The position numbers and the translations under genes were made by a program. Below are positions 1 to 9,477 of a DNA stretch of 64,000 nt, piece by piece. Source of the stretch: Labilithrix sp. Its GTDB lineage: Bacteria > Myxococcota_A > Polyangia > Polyangiales > Polyangiaceae. The stretch covers positions 1 through 64,000 of the forward strand of contig JAHBWA010000001.1 of the NCBI GenBank assembly GCA_019637195.1. The letters run 5' to 3'. The notes beneath the pieces were generated by a model that was not told the DNA's origin, did not search any database, and saw only the letters and a list, made by a program, of their open reading frames with translations. Within the stretch, counting starts at the first letter, position 1; every line of letters starts with the position of its first letter.

Positions 1-61
1 CTCTCGAGCGAGCGAACGGCATCTCGACGGAATCGATCGGGTCGGCACGCACGGCACTCAT
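1..61 (-). CDS. 5' end of an unidentified gene, cut by the window edge
   Basis: An ATG at 61 on the minus strand stays open to the window edge, giving about 20 codons (MSAVRADPIDSVEM...). A strong Shine-Dalgarno sequence (AAGGAGC) lies about 5 bases upstream of the ATG, which is the main support for a real start. The visible residues do not identify a family. It is separated from the KTSC gene upstream by about 160 bases in which I see no gene. Confidence 0.45.
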   Translation of the reverse strand, partial: MSAVRADPIDSVEMPFARSR

Positions 62-219
62 CGGGCAGCTCCTTCCGAGGGCCACGCTCGCCCTCGCCGG
101 AAGAACCTCACGCCCCGTCGCAAAAATTCCCCGAAGCTCCCGCAATCACACGAGTTCACGCCGCCTGAGAAGACCTGCACCCATCCAGATATCCACGGAG
201 CTCAACCTGTCGTCGTGGG

Positions 220-432
220 TTAGCCGACACGCGAATACGGGTAGCCGTTCCTGATGTAGCGATTAAGAAACTGACCCTTGGACGGAGCAGCCATAAGCTG
301 CTCATAGAGTCCGGATGGAACGTTGAAGTATTGGTAAACGAAGCCATTAACAAACTCAACTTCTAGCGTTGCGCTGTCGGCGTCGTAGCCGATCGACGCG
401 ACGTTGGTTGACGCGACGGGGTCTCGGATCAC
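220..432 (-). CDS. KTSC-domain small protein, third gene of the sir2-herA operon
   Basis: A 70-residue protein that fits the KTSC domain family: core YDADSATLEVEF, then FVYQYFNVP, and the end LNRYIRNGYPY. KTSC domains are small and named for occurring at the C-terminus of some lysyl-tRNA synthetases; stand-alone copies are common and their function is not established. The start is GTG at 432, supported by a good ribosome site (GGAAGG) seven bases upstream. The gene follows herA by only about 10 bases on the same strand, so it is probably co-transcribed with sir2 and herA. Its presence in a defence-type operon could mean an accessory or regulatory role, but that is inference. Confidence 0.75.
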   Translation of the reverse strand: MIRDPVASTNVASIGYDADSATLEVEFVNGFVYQYFNVPSGLYEQLMAAPSKGQFLNRYIRNGYPYSRVG

Positions 433-441
433 GAGGCCTTC

Positions 442-2268
442 CTATTGTTCGCTTTCGTCAATTGCCATCCGTTCGACCGCGATATGCCGCACCACGGCGG
501 TGGTCCGTTGCGCGCGCCATGATGCTACCATGCGATCATAGCCTTCTGCCACGCGGCGGGTCCGCCAGGCCGCGCTGACTTCGGGGTCAGAACTGCGCGG
601 CAGGCGATCTGCCGGCGGTAGCAGTACGCGGCAGCGAACGGGAAGCCTAGCGGCCTCGCCAGAGATGATCGTCTCACCCGTACGCAGCACCGGCAGTAGA
701 TCCATGAGGCCCGACAGGTTATCCGGCAGCGCACCCTTCACCCGGCCGCGGTCGGCTGGGTTGGATAGCCGCAGCGCTATCAGCGTTCCGCACTGGGAGA
801 GCACGGTCTCGTCGATCTCGGACGGGCGCTGTGAAACGAGCATCGCGCCGACCCCGTACTTTCGACCTTCTTTCGCGATGCGCTTCACGACGTCTGCGGC
901 GACATTGCCGCTGGCTGGGCTGACGTAACGGTGGGCCTCCTCCATCACCACAAGCAGGGGGCGGAGAACGCCGCCCTCGGTCTTCTCCCGACTCCAGTAT
1001 AGCGCCTCGTAAACGATGCGTAGGATGGATCCAATCAGTCGAACTAAGACGGTGCTAGGCACACCTGAAAGGTCGAGGATGGTGATCGGACGATCATGGC
1101 CGAGCCAGCCTGCCAGCAGTGTGTCGAGGTCTTGTGCCGTCTGTCCGGCAAGGTCAGGCTCCCAAGGTCCTGGGTGTAGGATAAAGTCGTAGCGTCGGTC
1201 GAGAAGACGGGAACGCAGCAGGTTAAGCTGTCGGCGGATACCCTTGGCAGCCTGATTGAGGAACGGTCCGGCTGCTCCCATCGCGTGCGGCGCATACCGG
1301 GGCGCGGTCAAAGTCGCAGCATCTCCGGCAGCTTCGAGCGCAGGCTGGTCGCGCTGTGGCCCGGTAAAGGTGGCTGTCTCGAAGTCGATCAGGTCGTACC
1401 AGAGCTGCTTCAGCGAGAAGGGCACTGGGCTGTCGACCGTCAGGGATCGAGCGTCGAGACCCGGAAGCGCGCCAGCGCCGAGCCGGGTTTGCTTCAATTC
1501 GTGGATCTTATCGGTAAACGCAATCAAATGATTGTCACTAAGCCCACCGGCTACGAAGTCAAGCAGTTCGCCGGCCTCCAGCGCCCAATAGGGAACAAAC
1601 AGCAGCTCTTCGCCTGGAGACGGTGAAGCGCTGAACGTTTTGGCTAGGTCGCCGAGTGCGGCTGAGTATTCACCGTGAACGTCCAAGAGCAGGACGCGCG
1701 CACCGCTGGCGGCAGCGCTTTCGGCACTGCGTACTACGGAGCGAAGCAGACTCGCGACGGTGGTCGACTTACCTGCTCCCGTCGAACCTACGATTGCGCT
1801 GTGCCGAGTAACAAGCGCGTCGAGCGACAGTCGCACGACGATATTCTCCGCGCTCGAAAGCGTACCGATCTCGACGTGGTCCTCCTCTGTACTGCCGTAT
1901 ATGCGGCGCAGGTCCTTCTGCGTGACTAAGTGCACCGCATCGTCGACATTGGGATGCTGACTGAGGCCGCGCTCAAAGCGCTCGCCGATCGCTTCGCCTG
2001 CCAACTCCACGCGCATCCAGCGTCCGGTGTCCACCTCGGCTAGGGCGGCGGATTGGGGCGCGGCATTGGCACCGATCTCGGCCACGACGCCGTAAAGGTC
2101 CTGGTACCCGAGTGGGATACGGACGAAGCTGCCGACTTGGCCGACACGGTAAGTGTGGCCGTTGATCATGGCTAAGCCGGACGAGAGAGACTCGGCCAGC
2201 TTTACCGTGATGGTCGAGCCCGACACCGCGCTCACGCGTCCGAGATAGGTCGGATCGGTTGCCCTCAC
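442..2268 (-). CDS. herA: HerA-type hexameric DNA translocase/ATPase (DUF87), partner of SIR2
   Basis: 608 residues with HerA/FtsK-superfamily architecture. An N-terminal HAS-barrel-like segment (YLGRVSAVSG, around residues 8-45) precedes the RecA-like ATPase. Visible motifs are Walker A GSTGAGKSTT (about 161-170), LLLDVHGEYSAAL, the Walker B region LLVVMEEAHRYV with the catalytic glutamate, and VSQRPSEID with the sensor glutamine, followed by IALRLSNPADRGR. HerA proteins form hexameric rings that pump DNA; those next to SIR2 proteins take part in phage defence. The GTG start at 2268 overlaps the sir2 stop by four bases (GTGA), so the two are translationally coupled. Base composition is visibly less GC-rich than in the flagellar genes, consistent with transfer. 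It could also be a general HerA helicase, but the SIR2 partner makes the defence reading more likely. Confidence 0.88.
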   Translation of the reverse strand: MRATDPTYLGRVSAVSGSTITVKLAESLSSGLAMINGHTYRVGQVGSFVRIPLGYQDLYGVVAEIGANAAPQSAALAEVDTGRWMRVELAGEAIGERFERGLSQHPNVDDAVHLVTQKDLRRIYGSTEEDHVEIGTLSSAENIVVRLSLDALVTRHSAIVGSTGAGKSTTVASLLRSVVRSAESAAASGARVLLLDVHGEYSAALGDLAKTFSASPSPGEELLFVPYWALEAGELLDFVAGGLSDNHLIAFTDKIHELKQTRLGAGALPGLDARSLTVDSPVPFSLKQLWYDLIDFETATFTGPQRDQPALEAAGDAATLTAPRYAPHAMGAAGPFLNQAAKGIRRQLNLLRSRLLDRRYDFILHPGPWEPDLAGQTAQDLDTLLAGWLGHDRPITILDLSGVPSTVLVRLIGSILRIVYEALYWSREKTEGGVLRPLLVVMEEAHRYVSPASGNVAADVVKRIAKEGRKYGVGAMLVSQRPSEIDETVLSQCGTLIALRLSNPADRGRVKGALPDNLSGLMDLLPVLRTGETIISGEAARLPVRCRVLLPPADRLPRSSDPEVSAAWRTRRVAEGYDRMVASWRAQRTTAVVRHIAVERMAIDESEQ

Positions 2269-3608
2269 GCCGACACCGGAGCCGGCTCGGAACCTTCGAC
2301 CGGGGTAGCCATGTCGGTCGGGAGCGCGAGATCAGGCGAGTAAGACAGTGCGCAGAAGCGGCAGAAGCGACTGAAGTCGCCCAGGAGAAAGGCGTCACCG
2401 CTACCGCGCGGGCCCCAGAAGCTTGACCGAATTTCGCTCCAGTTCTTGGGTAAGTCGCCCAAGCGCCACGGACCGGGGATGCCTCCGATCACGGCGGCGT
2501 CACTGGCGTAGACCGAAAGGTTCGGGTGTTCGAAGGCGAGCTTACGCGCCGGTTGCTCGTCTGCGAGAGCCCGAAACTGCAGCGCGATTACTGCCGCGTT
2601 GGCGTTCATTGCAAGCGCCTCGCCGAGCACTGCGCAGATGTGTGCGTCACGGAACGAAAAGCCTGTGGTAAGAAGCACGGTGTCGGGCGTCAGCAGGAAA
2701 CGTTTCAAGCGCTCGAACAGCGCGGAGTAGGGCTGCTTCTGCGTAAGGTCGTACTTTAGGTGATCGGGATATACGAGTTCCGCGCAATCGGTGCCACCGG
2801 AGCGGACCACAACGCCGTTATCGCTTTTCCAACCCAACGAACCATGCAGCTTCCAAACCCGCGACCAACGCGGGGGCAGATCGTTGCCGGCCACTGTGAC
2901 GGCGTCAAAAAAAGGTTGATATCCGCCCGTGAAGCCATCAAAGTATGGTGATTTAGCCTGCTCGAATGCCGATTCAATGAGCAGATCGTAGTTTGTAGTG
3001 AAGATCTCAACGGGGTGCGCTCGCTGTGTCCCGCTGACCCAAGAGACCAACTCGTGATATGAGGTTCGGCCCTCAGGAAGCCTAGCCCCGACGATCGCGC
3101 CGATGGCTTCGCAGATCGCCTTTCCCAGCGCGGCATAGCCTGGTCCGTCAAGGCCATGCATTGTAGTGTCTCCAAGCGCCGTCTGGAGCAGCCGAACCTT
3201 GGACAATATGGTCTCAATGTTGCCGCCAGCTGGCAAAGATGCGCGGATCGCGGTCGCGGCCGTGGCCTCCAGCCCAGTCAGCTTCTCCAATGCTCGATTG
3301 GTCAAAACATCAACGCCCGGGATCAGCGCTAGACCGTTGGGGTCGAGCTTGCCGGTCGCGTCGACCGTCACGGAGAGAGGACCGCCAGCACCGATCAGTA
3401 CGCCTATTCGCTTGCGACCCTGTGAGAGAATCTGCCTTAGATCGGCCATGAAGCGGTCCGGATTATGTACGGTGTCCAAAACGCCACGCTCTCCAGTTAC
3501 TTTCCAGACATTCTGACTATCGCAAATGTGTAGCAAATCGTAGCAGGATGGTGCGGCCCCGTCGAGTGCCGGAGCCGCACCATCGCTGATTGCGGCTTTC
3601 CTTTCCAT
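2265..3608 (-). CDS. SIR2-domain NAD-hydrolase-type effector of a SIR2-HerA system
   Basis: SIR2_2-type protein, 447 residues from the ATG at 3608. Motifs, numbered from that start, are the NAD-binding loop GAGGP (73-77), FTTNYD with the catalytic-type Asn (204-208), KLHGS with the conserved His (253-257) and GFSFRD. In defence systems such SIR2 domains cleave NAD+ on infection and shut the cell down; here that is inferred from family and neighbour. The start is uncertain. A GTG at 3677 extends the frame but runs into IS remnant DNA, and an ATG at 3449 just upstream of the SIR2 core is possible; none has a clear ribosome site. It heads the operon, overlapping herA by four bases. Upstream DNA is insertion-sequence debris, so the native promoter may be lost or supplied by an IS. 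Confidence 0.85.
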   Translation of the reverse strand: MERKAAISDGAAPALDGAAPSCYDLLHICDSQNVWKVTGERGVLDTVHNPDRFMADLRQILSQGRKRIGVLIGAGGPLSVTVDATGKLDPNGLALIPGVDVLTNRALEKLTGLEATAATAIRASLPAGGNIETILSKVRLLQTALGDTTMHGLDGPGYAALGKAICEAIGAIVGARLPEGRTSYHELVSWVSGTQRAHPVEIFTTNYDLLIESAFEQAKSPYFDGFTGGYQPFFDAVTVAGNDLPPRWSRVWKLHGSLGWKSDNGVVVRSGGTDCAELVYPDHLKYDLTQKQPYSALFERLKRFLLTPDTVLLTTGFSFRDAHICAVLGEALAMNANAAVIALQFRALADEQPARKLAFEHPNLSVYASDAAVIGGIPGPWRLGDLPKNWSEIRSSFWGPRGSGDAFLLGDFSRFCRFCALSYSPDLALPTDMATPVEGSEPAPVSA

Positions 3609-3636
3609 CCGGGGCCATCCGTGAGGGACGGCATGT

Positions 3637-3840
3637 ATGGCCAACGCGCGGCTGGACGTGACGTCGGAGTGGGACACGGTTCGGAGCTACCCCGGAGGAC
3701 GATCGGGAGCTTGCTGGCGAGCACAAGCAGGTCCAGACGCAGTTCGGCAACACGAAGATTCGAACCGCGGACGGCCTGCTACGGCTGGTGCTGCTCCACG
3801 CCGGTGCGGACCTTCGTATCGGCTCAGCGAACCACGTTCC
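3637..3840 (+). pseudogene. 5' remnant of an IS4-like transposase
   Basis: On the plus strand an ATG at 3637 begins MANARLDVTSEWDTV, and after a one-base shift near 3690 continues PEDDRELAGEHKQVQ, then IRTADGLLRLVLLHAGADL. The pattern of a Trp near the start, then an acidic stretch, then basic residues followed by LLRLVL resembles the N-terminus of IS4-type transposases. Nothing after about 3840 continues the protein. It is a short decayed fragment between sir2 and the IS66 piece; assignment is by pattern only. Confidence 0.4.
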
Positions 3841-3865
3841 TCGAGCTGGTTGGTCGTCAGCGAGA

Positions 3866-4117
3866 TCAACCGAGCGTGAGGGGGCGGAAGCGGTTCGCCT
3901 CGAGTCGAGCGTGAACGTCGTTGCGTTCGGCGGACTTGGCCTTGCGTAGGGGCGCGAGGTCGAGCATCTCGTGCGGGCCAGTCAGGTAGGAGACAAAATA
4001 CGTCACGGAGGTGGGCCCACGGCTCGACGCGGCGAGTCGGCGAGTCGGCGAGTGTGCGCTCGATCCGGAAGCGCGCACGGATGAAGCCGAGCGCCACCTT
4101 CGCGCGTTCGGGATCGG
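3866..4117 (-). pseudogene. 3' remnant of an IS66-like transposase
   Basis: Minus-strand fragments spell an IS66 TnpC-type C-terminus split over two frames. One frame carries RRVEPWAHLRDVFCLLPDWP and the other carries LAPLRKAKSAERNDVHARL followed by EANRFRPLTLG and a stop at 3866. IS66 transposases typically end with a VxPxxYLRDV segment and then ...LxANPYRxLTL. The rest of the element is absent: the fragment ends exactly at the inverted repeat of the neighbouring IS3 element at 4118. It is non-functional, with at least one frameshift. Confidence 0.5.
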
Positions 4118-4136
4118 TGAACCGCCCCGGGATCCC
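4118..4136 (+). repeat. left terminal inverted repeat of the IS3 element
   Basis: Nineteen bases beginning TGAACCGCCCC. They pair with 5399-5417 with two mismatches and mark the downstream end of the element relative to its transposase. Confidence 0.75.
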
Positions 4137-4147
4137 GAGAGACCGAA

Positions 4148-5367
<1,220 letters not shown>

Positions 5368-5398
5368 GGCTCCATCCTCTCAACATTGGGAGCCTCCA

Positions 5399-5417
5399 GG
5401 GAACCCGGGGCGATTCA
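5399..5417 (-). repeat. right terminal inverted repeat of the IS3 element
   Basis: Minus-strand reading begins TGAATCGCCCC. It is the partner of 4118-4136 and lies about 32 bases upstream of the orfA start. Confidence 0.75.
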
Positions 5418-5953
5418 ACGTCATGATGGCGGGCCAGGTTCCACGCCACGTCAGGAGTGAACTCGTCCCCGACGAACTCCGACCGCGTGAGCAGGAGGGC
5501 GACGCGCATCGGAGCCATCGGCAATGCCCGGCGCGGTGCAGCCGCCCATCGTCCACTTTAGAGTCGCTTGCGGCACGTCGCCGATCCACACGACACCGCC
5601 GGCCTCCGCGTCCCGGTCGCGAGCGCCCGGCCACAACCGAAGCAGCGTGGCAGCGTCGTCGCTGTCGGGAGTGGGTTCACGAGGCACCTCCCGACACCAG
5701 CCTGAGCGTCGCTTCAAACGGCAGGAGAATGCGTGCGATCGAGAGCGTATCGCCCCCGCGCAACTCGACCTCCCAAACCCCCACGCCGGCCCACGCGCGG
5801 TTGCCGCTCGCTTCGATCACGACGCCGCGCCCCGCTTCCTTCCGTCGGACGCCACCACAGCCCCCGCCCACCCCGCGCCACAAACGGCGACCGGCGCCGC
5901 GACTCGCGTCGCGGCGCCGGTGTCCGTGTGGAGCGATCTCGCTCGGTGCCCGC
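5418..5953. other. gene-poor stretch with possible remnants of a gene upstream of the IS3 insertion
   Basis: No intact gene is supported. On the minus strand three short pieces look protein-like in different frames: ELRGGDTLSIARILLPFEA (about 5720-5780), [18 protein letters not shown] (about 5545-5600) and [19 protein letters not shown] (about 5440-5500). Read leftwards in that order they could be a decayed gene running into the right end of the IS3 element. I do not recognise the family. Confidence 0.3.
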
Positions 5954-7630
5954 TCAGATCTCGCAGTCGGGGTTGATCGTGTCCGTCCCGACGCGGCCGA
6001 CCGTGACGTCGAAGCCCGAGCCGCAGTTGATGACGTCGTCGCCCGCGCCGCCCTCGATGGTGTCGTCACCGCCGAGGCCGTGGAGGGTGTCGTCGCCCGC
6101 GTTGCCGACGAGCTCGTTCGCGGAGGCGTTGCCGGTGAGCTCGTCGTCGCCGGAGCCGCCCTCGAGGTTCTCGACGTCGGCGCCGAGGATGTCGGCCTCG
6201 CTGGCGGCGAGGTCACCGGACGGCGTCACGCCGTCGAGCGCCGCCGTGATGTCCGCGCTGCGGAGCGAGTAGTCGACCTTGTCGACGCCGGGGCCGCCGC
6301 TGATCGTGTCGTTGCCGTCCGCCGCGGCGCCCTGCGGGAAGACGTCGTCGCCGGCGCCGCCGCTGAGGACGTCGTTGCCCGGGCCGCCCGTGATGACGTT
6401 GCTGAGCGCGTTGCCGGTGATGGTGTCGTCGCCGGAGCCGCCCTTGATGTTCTCGATGTCACCCCTGACGTTGTCGTTCTCGCCGGCCTCGCCGTCGTTG
6501 GCCGCGGCGCCGTCCATCGTGACGACGAGCGCGACGGTGCGGGCGCTGTAGTCGACCGTGTCGATGCCGGGGCCGCCGTTCATGATGTCGGCGCCGTTCG
6601 ACGCGGACTCCTCGTCGAACGTGTCGTTGCCGTCGTCGCCGTTCATCACGTCGTTGCCGGCCCGGCCGCGGAGGAGATCGTTGCCCGGTCCGCCGTTCAG
6701 CGTGTCGTTGCCGCTGTCGCCGATGAGCGTGTCGTCGCCGGGGCCGCCGTTGAGCGTCGCGCCGACGCCGGCGGCCGCCGTGAGGGTGTCGTCGCCGGCG
6801 CCGCCGGTCACGACCTCGACGTCGACCATGACGTCGTCGTTCTCGGACGCGGCGCCGTCGTTGGCGCCGGCGCCGATCGTGACGGTGACCGCGGCCGAGC
6901 GCGCCGCGTAGGAGACCGTGTCGGTCCCGGTCCCGCCGGAGATGGTCTCGCCGGGCGTCGGGACGGCGCCCTGGTGGAACGTGTCGTTGCCCGGTCCGCC
7001 GAACACGGCGATCGGCTCGCCGAAGACGGCTCCGGCCGCGCCGCCGCCGCCCGCGGTGTAGACGTCGTCGCCGTCGCCGAGCGACACGATGAACGACTCG
7101 ACGTGCGCGTAGGTGATGTCGCGGTGGGCGTCGGTGTTGAGCAGGATGCCCGCCGCGCCGAAATTGAAGTTGTCGGCCGCCGTCGTGCCCTTGATCGCGA
7201 GCCGGTCGCCGGTGCCGCCGCCGAGGTCGACCGAGATGCCGCTCGACGCGGCCGAGCTCGTGCCGAGCGCGAAGAGGCCGTTCGTGAAGTCGAGCAGGAG
7301 CGTGTCGTCGCCCGCCGATCCCGTGACGGTGATCTTCTTGAGCGTCGAGGCCGTCACGGGGTTGTCGCACGGCTGGCCGTTCTGGAGGATCGCCGAGTCG
7401 GCGGCGCTGCGCGCGATGATCGCGGTCTCGCCGGCGGCGATCGACACGGTCATCAGGCCGGTCGTCTTGTTGAAGGTGCACTGCGTCGCGAGCGGCGTGA
7501 GCGCGTGATCCATGTCCGCGAGCGGATCGTCGGCGTCGATCGCGCCCGGAGACTTCTGCTCCGGAGCGCCGGCGCACGCCGCGATGGTCGCAGCGAGCAA
7601 AAACGTACCTACCTTGGAAACCTTGTCCAT
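5954..7630 (-). CDS. RTX (haemolysin-type calcium-binding repeat) lipoprotein
   Basis: 558 residues from the ATG at 7630, which has a good ribosome site (AAGGGAG, seven bases upstream). The N-terminus is a lipoprotein signal (FLLAATIAAC, lipobox Cys at about residue 19). The rest is largely RTX nonapeptide repeats of the type GGxGxDxxx, for example GGPGNDTFHQG, GGAGDDTLTAA, GGPGNDLLRGR and GGAGDDVINCG, in three blocks separated by repeated segments of the type DTVDYSARTVALVVTMDGAA. RTX repeats fold into Ca2+-binding parallel beta-rolls. Most RTX proteins leave by type I secretion and lack an N-terminal signal, so the Sec/lipoprotein signal is notable. No enzymatic domain is visible; a surface or adhesive role is inference. 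No type I transporter gene is nearby. Confidence 0.85.
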   Translation of the reverse strand: MDKVSKVGTFLLAATIAACAGAPEQKSPGAIDADDPLADMDHALTPLATQCTFNKTTGLMTVSIAAGETAIIARSAADSAILQNGQPCDNPVTASTLKKITVTGSAGDDTLLLDFTNGLFALGTSSAASSGISVDLGGGTGDRLAIKGTTAADNFNFGAAGILLNTDAHRDITYAHVESFIVSLGDGDDVYTAGGGGAAGAVFGEPIAVFGGPGNDTFHQGAVPTPGETISGGTGTDTVSYAARSAAVTVTIGAGANDGAASENDDVMVDVEVVTGGAGDDTLTAAAGVGATLNGGPGDDTLIGDSGNDTLNGGPGNDLLRGRAGNDVMNGDDGNDTFDEESASNGADIMNGGPGIDTVDYSARTVALVVTMDGAAANDGEAGENDNVRGDIENIKGGSGDDTITGNALSNVITGGPGNDVLSGGAGDDVFPQGAAADGNDTISGGPGVDKVDYSLRSADITAALDGVTPSGDLAASEADILGADVENLEGGSGDDELTGNASANELVGNAGDDTLHGLGGDDTIEGGAGDDVINCGSGFDVTVGRVGTDTINPDCEI

Positions 7631-7731
7631 TCTCGAGCTCCCTTTGAACCTGACGGGCGTAGTGCGTCGGTGGTTGTCGAAGGGGAGAACGGTTGTTCGG
7701 GCCGAGCCTTTAGCGAAAAGCGCCGTCGGGC

Positions 7732-8088
7732 TCACGACGCGTCCGTCGACGGACCGTCGGCGCTCGCGTCGGACGGCGCGCCGTCGCTCGAGGCGTCGCG
7801 CGCCGCGTCGGCCACCCCGGCGTCGGAGCGAGCGGGGCGTGGGCCGGCGTCGCCGGCGTCGGCGGTGCTGATCGGCGCGTCCGAGGGCGTGTCCGAGAGG
7901 CACGTCCCCTCGACGCACGTGTAGCCGGTGTCGCAATCGCTCATCCGTAGGCAGTCGCCGTCGCCGAGCTGGCAGGCGGCGCTCGAGACCCAGGCGATCG
8001 CGATCGCCCCGAAGAGGATGCCCGTCTTGACGGCCGCGGCGAGCCGCGAGCCGCTGGTGGGGTCAGAAGGTGACACGCATCCCCACAT
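7732..8088 (-). CDS. small Cys-containing lipoprotein with Asp/Ala-rich tail
   Basis: 118 residues from the ATG at 8088; a GTG at 8076 is an alternative start. A hydrophobic segment (ILFGAIAIAWVSSAAC) ends in a lipobox. It is followed by a small Cys-rich unit (GDCLRMSDCDTGYTCVEGTC) similar to the CxxxxDCxxGYxCxxxxC modules common in myxobacterial secreted proteins, and then a tail rich in Asp, Ala, Ser and Pro. The start overlaps the 3' end of the preceding outer-membrane-like gene, so it probably belongs to the flbD-motA-motB transcript. Function unknown. Confidence 0.6.
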   Translation of the reverse strand: MWGCVSPSDPTSGSRLAAAVKTGILFGAIAIAWVSSAACQLGDGDCLRMSDCDTGYTCVEGTCLSDTPSDAPISTADAGDAGPRPARSDAGVADAARDASSDGAPSDASADGPSTDAS

Positions 8089-8572
8089 GGAAGAGGGCCT
8101 GCCAGAGGACCGTGCGGTCCGGGAGATCGGTCCCGACGACGAAGACGTCGAGCTCGGGGCCGGCGGTCAGGACGAACGACTTGCCGAGCGGGTGCCGGTA
8201 CTCGAACGCGGCGACGGGACCGACGAGGCTCCCGGGCTGCAGGTAGCCGACGACGCCGCCGCTGAAGGCGAAGCGCTCGCGGACGAGGCGCGTGTAGCGC
8301 GCGTCGATGCCGAAGGCCGTGCGCGGCTCGACGGCGATGAGCACGGCGGCGCCGAAGATGTCCTCGGGCGACTCGTCGACCGCGAGATCGGCGCCGATGC
8401 GCATGCGGGTCTGCGCGCGGCCCATCGACTGCGCGCGCCCCCCGCCGCCCTCGACGCCCGACGAGGCCTCGGACACGCCGTTCATGATCCACTGCTGGGC
8501 GCTCGCCGCCGGCGCGGCGGCGAGGGTCGCGCACGCGATGAGCGCGGACAGGGCCTTCGAGAGCGTCTTCAC
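8063..8572 (-). CDS. predicted outer-membrane beta-barrel-like protein encoded after motB
   Basis: 169 residues from a GTG at 8572 that overlaps the motB stop by four bases (GTGA). There is a cleavable signal peptide (LSALIACATLAAAPAASAQQ). The mature part has alternating hydrophobic strands (AAVLIAVEPRTAFGIDARYT, FSGGVVGYLQPG, VAAFEYRHPLGKSFVLTAGPEL) and ends with phenylalanine (VGMRVTF), as outer-membrane barrel proteins do. No named family is recognised. Coupling to motB suggests an envelope protein made with the flagellar stator, but a link to motility is only inferred from position. Confidence 0.65.
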   Translation of the reverse strand: MKTLSKALSALIACATLAAAPAASAQQWIMNGVSEASSGVEGGGGRAQSMGRAQTRMRIGADLAVDESPEDIFGAAVLIAVEPRTAFGIDARYTRLVRERFAFSGGVVGYLQPGSLVGPVAAFEYRHPLGKSFVLTAGPELDVFVVGTDLPDRTVLWQALFHVGMRVTF

Positions 8573-9477
8573 GGGTGTTCCTTCGGGTGAGCGGCGGGCG
8601 GCGTGGCGTGCTGCGGAGCCGGCGCGGCGTGCTGCGGAGTCTGCGTCGGCGCGGCGTGGGTCGGCGCGGCGGGCTGCGGAGCCTGCGTCGGCGCGGCGTG
8701 GGTCGGCCCCATCGCGCCGGCGTCCGCGGCGTCCACGGCGTCGTCGTCGCTCGTCTCGATCGCGATGACCGGCAAGCTGACGACGAGGTCGACGCGTCGG
8801 TTCTGCTTGCGCCCTTCGTCCGTCGCGTTGGACGCGAGCGGGTGGAACTCGCCGTAGCCGGCGGCGGAGAGGCGCTCGGGCGAGATCCCTTCGGCGGCGA
8901 GCCGCGCGACGACCGCCGTGGCCCGCGCGGTGGACAGGTCCCAGTTGGAGCGGAAGCGCGCGGTGTGGATCGGGCGATCGTCGGTGTGGCCCTCGACGCG
9001 CACGTAGAGCGGTCGGTCGCGGAGCTCGGCGGCCAGCCTCGCGACGACGCGCAGCGCGCGCTCCTCGAGGGCGTCGGTGCCGCTGCCGAAGAGGAAGCCC
9101 TCCGAGAGGCGGAGGACGAGCTCGTTCCTGCGCGAGAGGACCTGCACGTCGGTGAGCTCGTCTTTGGCCTCGGGCGTGCGCAGCGCGGACTTGAGGTTCA
9201 CGAGCTCCGGCGGGAGCGGCGAGCTCATCGCCGGCTCGGGGTCCGCGAGCGTCCCCTGCGACGCGCCCGCGAGCAGGCCGTGCCCGGCCTCCGGGAACAT
9301 GTCGATGCCCACGGCCTTCGAGAACGACTCGGTGAACCGGCCGACCTTCTTCGAGTCCACCTGGGAGACGGCGAACATGACGACGAAGAAGGCGAACAGC
9401 AGCGTGATGAAGTCGGCGTAGCTCACGAGCCAGCGCTCGTGGTTCACGTGCTCCGGGTGCTTCTTCTTGCGGGCCAT
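8569..9477 (-). CDS. motB: flagellar stator protein MotB (OmpA-type peptidoglycan-binding)
   Basis: 302 residues. The N-terminal ERWLVSYADFITLLFAFFV contains the single transmembrane helix and the ion-conducting Asp (residue 22). A plug/linker follows. The C-terminal OmpA-like domain carries VRVEGHTDDRPI and NWDLSTARATAVV, which anchor the stator to peptidoglycan. After it comes an unusual Ala/Pro/His/Gln-rich tail of repeated HAAPTQ-like units. The ATG at 9477 overlaps the motA stop by one base (TGATG). MotA and MotB together form the stator that drives rotation with the FliG rotor encoded nearby. Confidence 0.95.
   Translation of the reverse strand: MARKKKHPEHVNHERWLVSYADFITLLFAFFVVMFAVSQVDSKKVGRFTESFSKAVGIDMFPEAGHGLLAGASQGTLADPEPAMSSPLPPELVNLKSALRTPEAKDELTDVQVLSRRNELVLRLSEGFLFGSGTDALEERALRVVARLAAELRDRPLYVRVEGHTDDRPIHTARFRSNWDLSTARATAVVARLAAEGISPERLSAAGYGEFHPLASNATDEGRKQNRRVDLVVSLPVIAIETSDDDAVDAADAGAMGPTHAAPTQAPQPAAPTHAAPTQTPQHAAPAPQHATPPAAHPKEHP

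Noticed and set aside
2268..3677. The GTG at 3677 as the start of the SIR2 protein
   Set aside because: The extra 23 residues are encoded in DNA that on the other strand looks like an IS4-type transposase remnant, and there is no ribosome site. The ATG at 3608 is preferred, with 3449 possible.
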